Below, in pieces: positions 53,640-62,970 of a DNA stretch of 64,000 nucleotides; positions within the stretch are counted from its first letter, which is position 1; every line of letters starts with the position of its first letter. A program made the translations under genes and the position numbers. The notes beneath the pieces are model-generated. The model searched no databases and was not told the origin of the DNA. It saw only the letters and a program-made list of their open reading frames with translations. Origin of the DNA: Flavobacterium sp. 1. Lineage in GTDB: Bacteria; Bacteroidota; Bacteroidia; Flavobacteriales; Flavobacteriaceae. The DNA is taken from assembly GCF_002797935.1 (NCBI RefSeq), contig NZ_PGER01000001.1, positions 3,224,001-3,288,000 of the forward strand, in the 5' to 3' direction.

Positions 53640-55238
53640 CTAATTAAAATCGAAACGAAGTCCTAATGAAATATTATTTTGATCAACAATATTATTTTCG
53701 AATAAAGGCTGCAAATCGTATTTCAAATACAAGCTTGTTGACTTATATCCAACATAAGTACTCACCCCATAATTAAAGTCATTAACATTATAATTTCCCT
53801 TGGTTTTTTGTTCCACATCATTGCCGCTGGCATCTTCAAAGCTAAAAATCTGCTTTGATTTTACTCTAAATCCGGCATATCCGCCTATACCAATTCTCGC
53901 ACTTTTATGAGTTTTAAAATAATTAACATCATCACGAATTTCTTTCTTTGTAAAATCAAATTCTAAATGCAGAGGCACCATGATATACACATTTCTAAAT
54001 CTGGATTCTTCTAAATGCACTGTACTGTTTACTAAATCAGTTTGTGTACCGTTCTTAACAAAATAACGATCATCTGTAGCCCGAAGATTATTATACATTA
54101 ACGACATTCCGTATTTAAAATGCAGCAGATTGTCGTCTTTCAGAATCCTAGTGTTGCCAGTCAATCCCCATTCATAAAAGTGAGATTTCCAATATTTAAA
54201 ATCGGAGTTGGCAACCTGCTTATCGGTTACTAAATTGTTTGCTCCAAAAGCAAATACAAATTGAGTTGTAGTTCTCTTAGACTGCCTATTTTCCACGTCC
54301 TTTTGTCCATGATATACTTTCATAGATGTAAGATTAACTATTGTTTTATCCTCATCAGTACAATCATTAAAATCTCCAATTGTAAATCTTGCACCTTCCC
54401 TTTTGTTTACATTTTCTACTTCAACTTTTCCATCAACTCTATCTTGAACTAATCGATTTAATTTACCTTCTTCAACAGCGACCTTTTTTTCAATATTAGC
54501 AGCACGTACTTCAGCTTTTTTTAATTTAAGCGCTTCAGCTTTTTCCTTAGGAATCATTCCATTTGCAACTTCTTTATCCAATGAATCTATTTCAGTTTTT
54601 AAAGTATTTTTTTCATGATCTGTTATTGCTTTAATTTGATCGCCAATTGCTTTTGCTTTTGTTTCAAATGAAATTACTTTGTGTTCCCGTCCTTTATTCG
54701 AACCAGTTTCGGGAACAGTATCATCAACCACTTCAAGCTTTACATCTTTAAACCAAACCTGGCCTGTTCCATCCAATAAAACTCCATAAGAAATAGATGT
54801 TGCTTCCGCCGGAACAAACAAAACAACTTCATATTTAGTCCAATCAGTTGATCCTTTAATAGGCCTTCTTTCCATGTTATCGAAAGCGAGTACACGAGCA
54901 TGATAATAATCAACCCGCATCCAAAGCCCAGCCCAAGACTTAACCTTCTCACTTTTTACAAACCCAGTCATTTTAACTGTTTTACCTAGATACAAATCAG
55001 TTTTGGTGGTTTTCATAAGAGTCCCAAAACCGTTAATTTTACTTTGAACTGATTTAATTGTAAAGATATTTTGGTCACTGGATTCAGGATTTTTTTGAAG
55101 ATTCATTTCATATTTTTCTGGTTCAGCTTGCCAATAAGTCCAGTCTAAAATATGTTTATAACTGTCTTTGTTCTGGGCATTTAATTTAGTTGCCATAGCA
55201 ACCAACATTATTATTGTAAACAACATAATTTTTTGCAT
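53640..55238 (-). CDS. Secreted three-part protein: beta-sandwich, coiled coil, outer-membrane barrel
   Basis: A 532-aa protein I cannot assign to a known function. It has a signal peptide (1-21, LNAQ) and residues about 28-180 forming a galactose-binding/jelly-roll-like beta region (WAGLWMRVDYYHARV, SYGVLLDGTGQVWFKDVKL). Residues about 190-275 form a charged coiled coil (KEKAEALKLKKAEVRAANIEKK, cut to EALKLKKAEVRAANIEK), and about 290-532 are barrel-like strands ending LGLRFDFN. It is third in an operon with an ECF sigma factor and a single-pass anti-sigma candidate, so it is a probable envelope target or sensor of that pair. Confidence 0.75.
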   Translation of the reverse strand: MQKIMLFTIIMLVAMATKLNAQNKDSYKHILDWTYWQAEPEKYEMNLQKNPESSDQNIFTIKSVQSKINGFGTLMKTTKTDLYLGKTVKMTGFVKSEKVKSWAGLWMRVDYYHARVLAFDNMERRPIKGSTDWTKYEVVLFVPAEATSISYGVLLDGTGQVWFKDVKLEVVDDTVPETGSNKGREHKVISFETKAKAIGDQIKAITDHEKNTLKTEIDSLDKEVANGMIPKEKAEALKLKKAEVRAANIEKKVAVEEGKLNRLVQDRVDGKVEVENVNKREGARFTIGDFNDCTDEDKTIVNLTSMKVYHGQKDVENRQSKRTTTQFVFAFGANNLVTDKQVANSDFKYWKSHFYEWGLTGNTRILKDDNLLHFKYGMSLMYNNLRATDDRYFVKNGTQTDLVNSTVHLEESRFRNVYIMVPLHLEFDFTKKEIRDDVNYFKTHKSARIGIGGYAGFRVKSKQIFSFEDASGNDVEQKTKGNYNVNDFNYGVSTYVGYKSTSLYLKYDLQPLFENNIVDQNNISLGLRFDFN

Positions 55239-55253
55239 GATTTTCGTTTTTTG

Positions 55254-55274
55254 ATTGATGATTGATGATTGATG
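55254..55274. repeat. Heptanucleotide tandem repeat (ATTGATG)3
   Basis: Three perfect ATTGATG copies followed by a partial one, in the 47-bp spacer between the anti-sigma candidate and the barrel protein. Slippage here would change spacer length but no reading frame. Confidence 0.6.
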
Positions 55275-55285
55275 ATGATTTTTAT

Positions 55286-56002
55286 TTATTCTTCGTAATT
55301 TCTATTAACTAAAACAGTTTTTACAGCATTAAATTTTTTATTAAATCTGTCCAATGCAGATTCTCTAAAAGATTGATTTAATTCGGTTTCAGCATTTAAC
55401 AATAAATCGTTTGGATTTACTGAAATAGCTTTTCTCTTTTTTTCAATTGTTTCGTCAGTAGCTTTTGTTTCAAATTTAGCATCACTGACTTCAGCTAATA
55501 ATTTTTCTGCTGAAATGTATTTATTTGCAGTAGTCGATTGGTAATTCTTGTTTTCGGATGAATTAACTATTACACTATCCTCTTTTAAATGATTGATGAT
55601 TGAAAGCTCCTCTTTGTTTTTGAGTTGATTTAGCTGCTTATTTTGGTCGTTACTATAAGCAACAACGGTTTGCGTCTTCGTTACTTTTTTTTGAATTTGT
55701 CCATTCAAAACACCTTTGTTGACTATTTTTGATCCGTCTAAATTATTTACATTCCCTTTTTCTTCTAAAACTGTTGGTTTATCATTATTTATCTCTACAG
55801 TTTCAAAACGATTAAAATAAACCGTCCCAACCAATAAAAAACCAAAAATACTTGCGGCAACATAAAACCACCTAAAATTGCGTTTTGGTTTCTCAGCAGC
55901 AGTAAGCATTGCGTCTAATTTGTCCCATGCCTTTTCCGAAGGTTTTATCTCCCGAAAATTTAATTGCTCTTTGAATTGTTTTTCAATTTTATTCGGTTCC
56001 AT
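55286..56002 (-). CDS. Putative anti-sigma factor (single-pass)
   Basis: A 238-aa protein with a cytoplasmic N-terminal domain (1-43, PSEKAWDKLDAML), one membrane helix (about 45-63, YVAASIFGFLLVGTVYF) and a Lys/Asn/Thr-rich periplasmic part. It overlaps the upstream ECF sigma gene by 14 bp. This topology and coupling are typical of Bacteroidota anti-sigma partners, although no ZAS or FecR domain is visible. The function is inferred from context. Confidence 0.7.
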   Translation of the reverse strand: MEPNKIEKQFKEQLNFREIKPSEKAWDKLDAMLTAAEKPKRNFRWFYVAASIFGFLLVGTVYFNRFETVEINNDKPTVLEEKGNVNNLDGSKIVNKGVLNGQIQKKVTKTQTVVAYSNDQNKQLNQLKNKEELSIINHLKEDSVIVNSSENKNYQSTTANKYISAEKLLAEVSDAKFETKATDETIEKKRKAISVNPNDLLLNAETELNQSFRESALDRFNKKFNAVKTVLVNRNYEE

Positions 56003-56549
56003 AACAATAATTTTTTAACTTATTAATCTGTTCTTGCAGCATCTTTCTCGCATGTGATAACTGTGACTTTGACGTCCCTTCATTTATCCCTAACAAACTT
56101 GCAATTTCCTGATGTTTGTATCCTTCAATAGCAAATAAATTGAAAACCATTTTATAACCATCGGGTAAACTGTCAATCAAAAATTGGATATCTTCTACAG
56201 AAAAATGACTTTCGATATTATTAAAACTTTCTTCAAAAAAAAATTCATCCTCAACAAAGCTTATTTTTTTTTCAACTCGAATAAATGAAATACATTCATT
56301 GACCATTATACGCCTTATCCAGCCTTCAAAACTTCCTTTATTTTCAAATCGTCCTAAGTTGACAAACACTTTCATAAAAGCGGTGATCATAACATCTTCG
56401 GCCAATTGCAAATCTTTTATATACTGTCGGCAGACACTTAACATCTTTGGCGAATATTTGGAATAAATACATTGTTGCGCCTGTCGGTTGTTTTTGACAG
56501 CCAATGCAATTATTTCATTTTCTTCCTGATGTAAATTAATTACTTTCAA
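55989..56549 (-). CDS. ECF sigma factor
   Basis: A 186-aa sigma-70 family factor. Region 2 (about 20-90) has YSKYSPKMLSVCRQYIKD and EDVMITAFMKVFVNLGRF, and region 4 (about 120-175) has LPDGYKMVFNLFAIEGYKHQEIA, shown here as GYKHQEIASLLGINEGTSKSQL. It belongs to the general Bacteroidota ECF group that pairs with single-pass anti-sigma proteins. It heads an operon with the anti-sigma candidate and the three-part envelope protein. Confidence 0.94.
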   Translation of the reverse strand: MKVINLHQEENEIIALAVKNNRQAQQCIYSKYSPKMLSVCRQYIKDLQLAEDVMITAFMKVFVNLGRFENKGSFEGWIRRIMVNECISFIRVEKKISFVEDEFFFEESFNNIESHFSVEDIQFLIDSLPDGYKMVFNLFAIEGYKHQEIASLLGINEGTSKSQLSHARKMLQEQINKLKNYCYGTE

Positions 56550-56720
56550 AATCTTTAAAAAGTGTTTCTATTAGTATAGACGAGAATCAAACCAAAAAGG
56601 TTGCATGGATTTAAAAAAAAGTTAAAAATAAAAGTACGATTTATTCAGACAAATACTTTAAGTAGCTATTTATCAAATATTTAAAATTACAAAAAAGTGA
56701 TTTTTTTTTAAACTTAAAAT

Positions 56721-57698
56721 TTACTTCTTCCTTTCGATAACGTAGTTCACCATTAAAATAAGTGCTGCTTTATAGTCGGATTCTGGGTAATCATTTAGCA
56801 GCTGTAGTGCTTCTTGTTGAAACTCTATCATTTTATTTTCAGCATAAAGTAAGCCGTTATTGTCTTTTACGAAAGTAATTACTTCCTTGACTCTTTTTTT
56901 ATCCTTATTGTGGTTTTTTATCGAGTTGATAAGCCAGCTTTTTTCTTTTGGAGTACAATTATTAAGAACATGAATAAGAGGCAGAGTCATTTTTTGTTCT
57001 TTGATGTCAATTCCTGTTGGCTTACCAATCGCTTCTTCAGAGTAATCGAATAAATCGTCTTTTATCTGAAATGCCATTCCAATAAGTTCACCAAATTTTC
57101 TCATGTTCTCTACCTGCACCTCATCTTCCACAACAGATCTTGCACCAAGGGCACAGCAGGCTGCAATAAGTGTAGCCGTTTTTTTTCGGATGATTTCGTA
57201 ATAAATGGCTTCGGTTATATCAAGTCTTCTGGCTTTTTCAATTTGAAGCAATTCCCCTTCGCTCATTTCTCGGACAGCGACTGAAATAATTTTCAACAAA
57301 TCAAAATCACCATGATCAATGGAAAGCAATAATCCTTTGGACAACAAATAATCACCAACTAACACAGCAATTTTGTTTTTCCAAAGTGCATTAATGGAGA
57401 AAAAACCTCTTCGGCGATTACTGTCATCAACCACGTCGTCGTGAACTAATGTTGCAGTGTGAATCAGCTCAATTACGCAAGCTCCTCTATATGTTCTCTC
57501 GTTGACGGAACCTTTGGATACCATTTTTGCCATCAAGAAAACGAACATAGGTCTCATTTGTTTTCCTTTTCTATTGACAATATAGTAAGTTATGCGGTTT
57601 AAAAGTGCCACTTTGGAAGTCATCGATTCGTAGAACTTTTTCTCAAAAAGTTCCATTTCGTTAACTATTGGCTGTTTTATTTGTGTAGTGATATTCAT
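56721..57698 (-). CDS. Polyprenyl diphosphate synthase
   Basis: A 325-aa all-helical prenyltransferase. The first Asp-rich motif is HDDVVDDSNRRRG (family DDxxD), the second is DDLFDY, with GKQMRPMF (IPP-binding) near residue 48. The length fits long-chain trans-prenyl synthases that make the menaquinone side chain. A TATATTTG box (minus, 57707-57714) lies about 9 bp before the ATG, giving a very short leader. It precedes nothing co-directional except the distant ECF operon. Confidence 0.93.
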   Translation of the reverse strand: MNITTQIKQPIVNEMELFEKKFYESMTSKVALLNRITYYIVNRKGKQMRPMFVFLMAKMVSKGSVNERTYRGACVIELIHTATLVHDDVVDDSNRRRGFFSINALWKNKIAVLVGDYLLSKGLLLSIDHGDFDLLKIISVAVREMSEGELLQIEKARRLDITEAIYYEIIRKKTATLIAACCALGARSVVEDEVQVENMRKFGELIGMAFQIKDDLFDYSEEAIGKPTGIDIKEQKMTLPLIHVLNNCTPKEKSWLINSIKNHNKDKKRVKEVITFVKDNNGLLYAENKMIEFQQEALQLLNDYPESDYKAALILMVNYVIERKK

Positions 57699-57812
57699 TT
57701 GAATGCCAAATATACTATTTTAAATAAAAAAACGTCAATCATTTATTCTAAGTGTAATTAAATTATTGTTATTTCCGTTCAGATGCTTTATTATCACTTG
57801 CCAGTTGAACAT

Positions 57813-58856
57813 CTAAGCTTCTTTATTAGCTAATTGTCCGCAGGCTGCATCAATATCTTTCCCACGGCTTCTTCTTACTTTCACAACAATACCTGTCGCT
57901 TCTAACGCTTTTATATAGGCATTTATAGATTCTTCTGGAGCTTGCTGAAATTCTCCGTCGTCAATTGGATTATATTCAATCAAATTAACTTTGCAGGGAA
58001 CGTATTTGCAGAATTTTACTAAGGCATCAATCGAAGCTTTATCATCATTGATTCCTTTCCAAACTACATATTCATAGGATATCTTGGACTTTGTTTTTCG
58101 GTACCAATATTCCAACGCTTCACGCAAATCTGTCAAAGGAAAATTTTCGCTGAACGGCATGATTCTGGAACGAATGCTGTCTATGGCGGAGTGCAGCGAA
58201 ACTGCCAATTTGAATTTTACTTCATCATCAGCCAATTTTTTTATCATTTTAGGAATCCCCGAGGTAGAAACCATAATGCGTTTTGGAGACATTCCTAATC
58301 CTTCTGGAGAAGTAATCATTTCTATCGCCTTCAAAACATTATTGTAGTTCATAAGCGGTTCGCCCATTCCCATAAAAACAATATTTGACAAAGGATGATT
58401 ATGATAGAGTCTGCTTTCTTTATCAATGGCAATAACTTGGTCGTAAATTTCGGCGGGTTCCAAGTTGCGCATACGCTTTAACCTTGCGGTAGCACAAAAA
58501 TTACAGTCCAGACTGCAGCCTACCTGACTCGACACACAAGCTGTAGTTCTGGTTTGGGTTGGAATCAAAACGCTTTCCACCACCAATCCATCATGTAACC
58601 GAACGGCATTTTTAACCGTTCCGTCTTCACTTCGCTGCATCGTATCCACTTTGATATGATTAATGACAAAATGATTTTCCAGCATGGCACGGGTACTTTT
58701 GGCCACATTGGTCATATCCTCAAAACTGTGCGCCCCTTTACTCCATAACCACTCATAAACTTGATTGCCCCGAAATGCTTTATCACCATTAGTTACAAAA
58801 AAATCTCTCAGCTGATCTTTGGATAATGCCCGTATGTCTTTTTTCTCAATTTGCAT
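57813..58856 (-). CDS. rlmN: Dual-specificity 23S rRNA/tRNA adenosine-C2 methyltransferase RlmN
   Basis: A 347-aa radical-SAM methyltransferase. The 4Fe-4S motif C-x3-C-x2-C is GCSLDCNFCATA. GEPLMNY lies in the SAM region, and the catalytic Cys near the C-terminus is in DAACGQLA. RlmN methylates A2503 of 23S rRNA and A37 of some tRNAs. A TAAATTTG box (minus, 58861-58868) ends only 4 bp before the ATG, so the mRNA is probably leaderless. Confidence 0.96.
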   Translation of the reverse strand: MQIEKKDIRALSKDQLRDFFVTNGDKAFRGNQVYEWLWSKGAHSFEDMTNVAKSTRAMLENHFVINHIKVDTMQRSEDGTVKNAVRLHDGLVVESVLIPTQTRTTACVSSQVGCSLDCNFCATARLKRMRNLEPAEIYDQVIAIDKESRLYHNHPLSNIVFMGMGEPLMNYNNVLKAIEMITSPEGLGMSPKRIMVSTSGIPKMIKKLADDEVKFKLAVSLHSAIDSIRSRIMPFSENFPLTDLREALEYWYRKTKSKISYEYVVWKGINDDKASIDALVKFCKYVPCKVNLIEYNPIDDGEFQQAPEESINAYIKALEATGIVVKVRRSRGKDIDAACGQLANKEA

Positions 58857-59303
58857 GGCGCAAATTTAGTGACTATTTGTTGAATTGTTGATTTGAAGAC
58901 CTAATTTTAAACAATAACAGTAGAATAATATCCGTTTCTATAGTTTTATTTTACAAAATGTATTCCCGACTCTTTTCACTTTTTTCTTTTAACAAGTCTA
59001 TATTCTGTAATATCAAAAAAACAATATTTAAACAAATTGATTGTGGTACTAAAAAATATTTTATCTTTACATTACAAATTTATTTGAAAGAAATACATCA
59101 CAATTTTACAACGTGATAAAAAATAAATTAAAATAATATAAAAGAGTCTTTTTTCCTACATTATTTACATGAAGCCTTATTTATAAAGGGATAAAGTTGA
59201 GTTTTTTATTTTAAATGAATCTAAAGAAAAACAATAAAAAACGTTATCGTAGGTGTTTTAGAGCAATCATTGAATAAAATACATTTTTTATATTTTTCTT
59301 AAC

Positions 59304-59317
59304 ATGATTTATATCAT
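59304..59317 (+). promoter_or_regulatory. Crp/Fnr-like operator at about -42 of the YceI operon
   Basis: The perfect palindrome ATGAT-TTAT-ATCAT matches the Crp/Fnr-type core TGAT-N4-ATCA. Its centre (59310.5) is about 42 bp upstream of the start expected from the TACATTTG -7 box at 59340-59347, the standard class II activator position. The binding protein is unknown. The spacer 58869-59300 shows no other supported feature. Confidence 0.6.
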
Positions 59318-59339
59318 ATTCTTATTTTGACATCCCCCC

Positions 59340-59347
59340 TACATTTG
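59340..59347 (+). promoter_or_regulatory. -7 element of the YceI/barrel operon
   Basis: The plus strand reads TACATTTG (TAnnTTTG), preceded by a C-run (CCCCCC) and no TTG at the usual -33 distance, which fits dependence on the activator site at 59304-59317. The leader to the ATG at 59446 is about 95 nt. Confidence 0.6.
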
Positions 59348-59445
59348 TACAAGTAAAAGCAAATATTGTGATTTAAATGAAAATTAATAATAAAATCCTA
59401 ATATCCTTACTAACGCTTAATTACAAATAATTTTAAATAAAAGTC

Positions 59446-60009
59446 ATGAAATCAACAATTAAAACAATTATTACCTCGATGGTTTTGTTTGCAATGACCT
59501 TAACTGCAAACGCTCAAAAAACCTACACTTTAGACACAAAAACAAATTTTTCAGTACTTGGAACTTCAACACTTCATGATTGGGAAATGCAATCAGCCTC
59601 AAAAACAGGAACAGCAAATCTTACCGTGGCCGATTCAAAATTAACAGATATTAACAGTATCGATATTACTCTACCGGCTGAAACCATTAAAAGCGAAAAA
59701 AAGAGTATGGATAAAGTCGCTTATGAAACTTTAAAAACTGACAAATTCAAAAACATCAAATATGTTTTAAAATCTGCTGAAAAAGTAAATGAAACTACTT
59801 GGAATCTTACCGGCACCTACACGATTGCAGGAGTTTCCAAAATATTAAAAACACAAGTAAAAACTACCGTTACAAATGGAGTAGTAAACTTGCAGGGATC
59901 AAACAAAATAAAATTCGCCGAGTTTGGCATGAAATCTCCAACGGCCATGTTTGGTGCAATAAAAACAGGAGAAGACTTAACAATAAAATTCAACTTAAAT
60001 TTTAACTAA
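59446..60009 (+). CDS. YceI-like periplasmic protein
   Basis: A 187-aa exported protein with a signal peptide (1-23, ANAQ). YceI marks are TKTNFSVLGTSTLHDWEMQS, shown here as VLGTSTLHDWEM, the YETLKTDKFKNIKYVLKSA segment and TWNLTGTYTIAGVSK. It is the first gene of a three-gene operon (YceI, barrel, YceI-like). The ligand is unknown. It is one of three YceI-type proteins in the window and is not especially close to the one at 8448-9002. Confidence 0.9.
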   Translation: MKSTIKTIITSMVLFAMTLTANAQKTYTLDTKTNFSVLGTSTLHDWEMQSASKTGTANLTVADSKLTDINSIDITLPAETIKSEKKSMDKVAYETLKTDKFKNIKYVLKSAEKVNETTWNLTGTYTIAGVSKILKTQVKTTVTNGVVNLQGSNKIKFAEFGMKSPTAMFGAIKTGEDLTIKFNLNFN

Positions 60010-60020
60010 ATACCACAACC

Positions 60021-61427
60021 ATGAGAAAAATTTATTTCTTAGCTGCAGGTTTATTAACTATGGCCACAGCAAACGCTCAAGTATCATTTGGGAACATGCA
60101 AAATCAAATTTCAAGAAGCAAAGATGGAATCAACGTTTTTGACGTTAAAAAAGACGATAAGGAATTCACTGGAATCAGCGTTGATTTAGGAGGTGCATTC
60201 AATATGGATTTCCAGGCAATAAATTCGTTCAATGACCAACCAGAAACTTTTACTGCGCCTTCAAAAATTACTGGATATCGATTAATGAATACTGAAAACA
60301 ATTTCGTTCTTCCCGCAGCTGATATGACTATTGGTGCTCAATTGTATGATGGTGTAAGAGTAAATCTAGATATTTATTTAGCTTCAAGACACCACAATGA
60401 TACTTATGCAAGAGGAGGATATTTACAAATTGACAAGCTGGACTTCATCAAAAAATACTTCCTTGCAGATATCATGAAATACGCTACAATTAAAATCGGA
60501 CAAATGGAGAACAACTTCGGTGATGCACACTTTAGAAGTTCTGACAACGGTAGCACGCTTAGAAATGCATTTGTTGGAAACAACATCATGAATGCATTCA
60601 GTACAGAGATGGGTATTGAAGTATATTACAACAGAAACGGATTGGTAAGCATGTTGGGTGCTACAAATGGAAATTTAAATCAAGGTACTCAAGAAGTTTT
60701 TTATACTGCAGGACCTGATGCAAATACAGCAGTTAGCCCTACAATCTTGGCCAAACTTGGTTATGACAAACAAATTGACAAAGATTTGAGAGTTAGACTT
60801 ACAGGTTCTTACTACCATAATGCGAACTTAGGTAACTCAAATATATATTCTTCTTCTAGATCAGGATTTGGTTTTTGGGGGGTATTGAACAATAATGCTT
60901 ATACTAATCCTAATAATCCTAATACTGTTGCTAATCCAATTGCCGTTCCTACTAGTTATAATGCAACTTCTACACCAGAAGCAACCTTCAACCCTAACTT
61001 TAAAAACTGGGCTACTTCAATCATGATCAACCCTTTTGTAAAATATAAAGGTCTTGAGTTCTTTGGAACTGTCGAATTAGCTTCGGGAGGAGATAAAGCG
61101 GGTGTTGACGACAAACGTACTGCTAACCAATATGCTGGAGAGGTTATTTACAGATTTGGAAAAACAGAACAATTCTATATCGCTGGAAAATACAATACTG
61201 TATCAGGAAAACTAGCTAATGCAGATGCAAAAAAAGTTACTGTAGACAAATTTGAATCAAGCATTGGTTGGTTCATGACTAAAAACATTGTTGCAAAATT
61301 AGATTATGTTAATCAAAACTATAGAGATTACACACAATTTGTTGGAAACGTACCTACTGGAAACGCCAATAATTTTTATGGAGGTAAATTCAACGGTCTA
61401 GTGTTTGAAGCTGCGATTTCATTCTAA
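60021..61427 (+). CDS. Porin-like outer-membrane barrel protein
   Basis: A 468-aa barrel protein with a signal peptide (1-19, ANAQ). Beta strands alternate through the body (GVRVNLDIYLASRHHND, KIGQMENNFGDAHFR) to a C-terminal Phe (LVFEAAISF). The KIGQMENNFGDAHFRSSDNG block resembles porins of the phosphate-selective OprO/P type, where the N-x-F-G motif marks the barrel. A low-complexity Asn/Pro loop (about residues 292-310) comes from an AATCCT-type DNA repeat. It lies 11 bp after the YceI gene. The permeant is unknown. Confidence 0.82.
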   Translation: MRKIYFLAAGLLTMATANAQVSFGNMQNQISRSKDGINVFDVKKDDKEFTGISVDLGGAFNMDFQAINSFNDQPETFTAPSKITGYRLMNTENNFVLPAADMTIGAQLYDGVRVNLDIYLASRHHNDTYARGGYLQIDKLDFIKKYFLADIMKYATIKIGQMENNFGDAHFRSSDNGSTLRNAFVGNNIMNAFSTEMGIEVYYNRNGLVSMLGATNGNLNQGTQEVFYTAGPDANTAVSPTILAKLGYDKQIDKDLRVRLTGSYYHNANLGNSNIYSSSRSGFGFWGVLNNNAYTNPNNPNTVANPIAVPTSYNATSTPEATFNPNFKNWATSIMINPFVKYKGLEFFGTVELASGGDKAGVDDKRTANQYAGEVIYRFGKTEQFYIAGKYNTVSGKLANADAKKVTVDKFESSIGWFMTKNIVAKLDYVNQNYRDYTQFVGNVPTGNANNFYGGKFNGLVFEAAISF

Positions 61428-61448
61428 TAAGGCATTTCATTCTAACAA

Positions 61449-62000
61449 ATGAGACAATTAGTAATTACAATAATGGGTTTGGCACTTTTCCTTTCATTAG
61501 GAAGTGCTAAACCCATTTCTTCATTAATTGAGCCGAACATCATCATCATTGACAGACTCGAAATAGAAATCCTAGGAAATTCTACAATAGGCAAGTACAG
61601 CTGTTCCAATTCTTTTACATACCAAGATACCATCAATTTAAATTCAAATACTAAAAACAGTTTAAAGTCTGAAATTTCAATGAGCAATTTTGATTGTGGC
61701 AACAGAATCATGAACAAAGACCTTAAAACTACCGTTAAAGCAACAAAGTTTCCAAAAAGCACCGTCACCATTACCAACATAAAACCATTTGGAACCAATT
61801 ATAAATGCGTTTTGAATTTTCGCATAACCGACAAAACTCTTTCCTATCAGAATATGATTTTAAAAACTGCTAAACAATCTTTGGAAGGTACTGTAGCAGT
61901 AAATTTTTCGGATATTGCTCTTGAGCCTCCAACAAAAATGGGCGGTATTATAAAAGTAAAGGATGAATTTGTCATTCATTTCGTTCTGTATAAATTATAA
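61449..62000 (+). CDS. Divergent YceI-like periplasmic protein
   Basis: A 183-aa secreted protein (signal peptide 1-20). The overall order, with an N-terminal strand, SMSNFDCGNRIMNKDLKTTVKATKFP and a final LEGTVAVNFSDIALEPPTKMGG, shown here as GTVAVNFSDIALEPP, follows YceI proteins but is diverged. It starts 21 bp after the barrel stop and ends the operon. Having two YceI-like proteins flank one barrel suggests they bind a ligand or lipid linked to that barrel. Confidence 0.7.
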   Translation: MRQLVITIMGLALFLSLGSAKPISSLIEPNIIIIDRLEIEILGNSTIGKYSCSNSFTYQDTINLNSNTKNSLKSEISMSNFDCGNRIMNKDLKTTVKATKFPKSTVTITNIKPFGTNYKCVLNFRITDKTLSYQNMILKTAKQSLEGTVAVNFSDIALEPPTKMGGIIKVKDEFVIHFVLYKL

Positions 62001-62202
62001 ATAATCCCTATTTGCAATTACGAATCCTAAAAACAAATGCACTATTGTTCTTTTGTTTTCATAATGGCTTTGATTAAAAATTATCATCAAATGGCTCTGT
62101 TTGTAATTAACCAAATCCGTTTTCTTCTTCAAAATCAAATACAACTCCTTTTTTATAAATGTTAAATGAATAACTTTACGGCAAATTTCAACAACGCAAA
62201 AA

Positions 62203-62844
62203 ATGCATTTCATTTCACAAGATTTAGAAGATTATATCGAACAGCATTCTGAAAAAGAACCCGAATTATTAGCTGCGCTTAATAAAGAAACTTACCAAAA
62301 AATATTATTACCGCGAATGTTAAGCGGACATTTTCAAGGCAGAGTTTTAAGCATGCTCTCCAAATTGATTCGGCCCGTGAATATTCTGGAGATTGGAACT
62401 TACACAGGTTATTCGGCTTTGTGTTTATGCGAAGGCATGCAAGAGAATGGTCAGTTGCACACAATCGACATCAAGGAAGAATTGGTTGATTTTCAGCGCA
62501 AGCATTTTGACAAATCACCTTGGGGAAAGCAGATTGTACAACATCTTGGCGAAGCCATTGCCATTATTCCCAATCTGGATTTGAAATTTGATTTAGTCTT
62601 TATCGATGCCGACAAAGAAAATTACCTCAACTATTTTGAAATGATTTTGCCAAAAATGAACAAAGGGGGCATTATTTTATCGGATAATGTATTATGGAGC
62701 GGTAAAGTTTTAGAGCCAATACATCCCAACGACATCAGTACCAAAATACTGGTAGAATACAATCAATTGCTTAAAGAAGACCCAAGAGTAGAAACGGTTT
62801 TATTGCCAATTCGCGACGGATTAACTGTAAGCAGGGTGCTTTAA
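62203..62844 (+). CDS. Class I SAM-dependent O-methyltransferase
   Basis: A 213-aa soluble enzyme of the caffeoyl-CoA/catechol O-methyltransferase group. The SAM loop is ILEIGTYTGYSALCL, the acidic end of strand 2 is HTIDIKEE and the metal-binding D-x-D-K is VFIDADKENY, with SDNVLWSGKV following. Divalent-metal dependence is expected. The substrate is unknown. It stands alone before a strong terminator. Confidence 0.93.
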   Translation: MHFISQDLEDYIEQHSEKEPELLAALNKETYQKILLPRMLSGHFQGRVLSMLSKLIRPVNILEIGTYTGYSALCLCEGMQENGQLHTIDIKEELVDFQRKHFDKSPWGKQIVQHLGEAIAIIPNLDLKFDLVFIDADKENYLNYFEMILPKMNKGGIILSDNVLWSGKVLEPIHPNDISTKILVEYNQLLKEDPRVETVLLPIRDGLTVSRVL

Positions 62845-62862
62845 TGCAGATTGCAGATTCAT

Positions 62863-62898
62863 AAAAAAATCCCATTCACTGGCGAATGGGATTTTTTT
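62863..62898. terminator. Bidirectional terminator after the O-methyltransferase
   Basis: AAAAAATCCCATTC and GAATGGGATTTTTT arms around a 6-nt loop, 18 bp past the methyltransferase stop and also downstream of the convergent PAP2 gene. Confidence 0.85.
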
Positions 62899-62970
62899 AT
62901 GAATTAAATTTGTCTTCTTTTATCTTATCTTTCGACAGTCTCTACTGCATGCTATCTGATTTCTGCTATC

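Noticed and set aside
54261..54452. 63-aa plus-strand ORF inside the ECF-linked barrel gene
   Set aside because: It is antisense to a well-supported 532-aa protein and has no start context or conserved pattern.
60890..60960. Asn/Pro codon repeat in the porin-like gene as a phase-variation site
   Set aside because: The AATCCT-type repeats are in-frame multiples of three and imperfect, so slippage would alter a loop but not switch the gene off.
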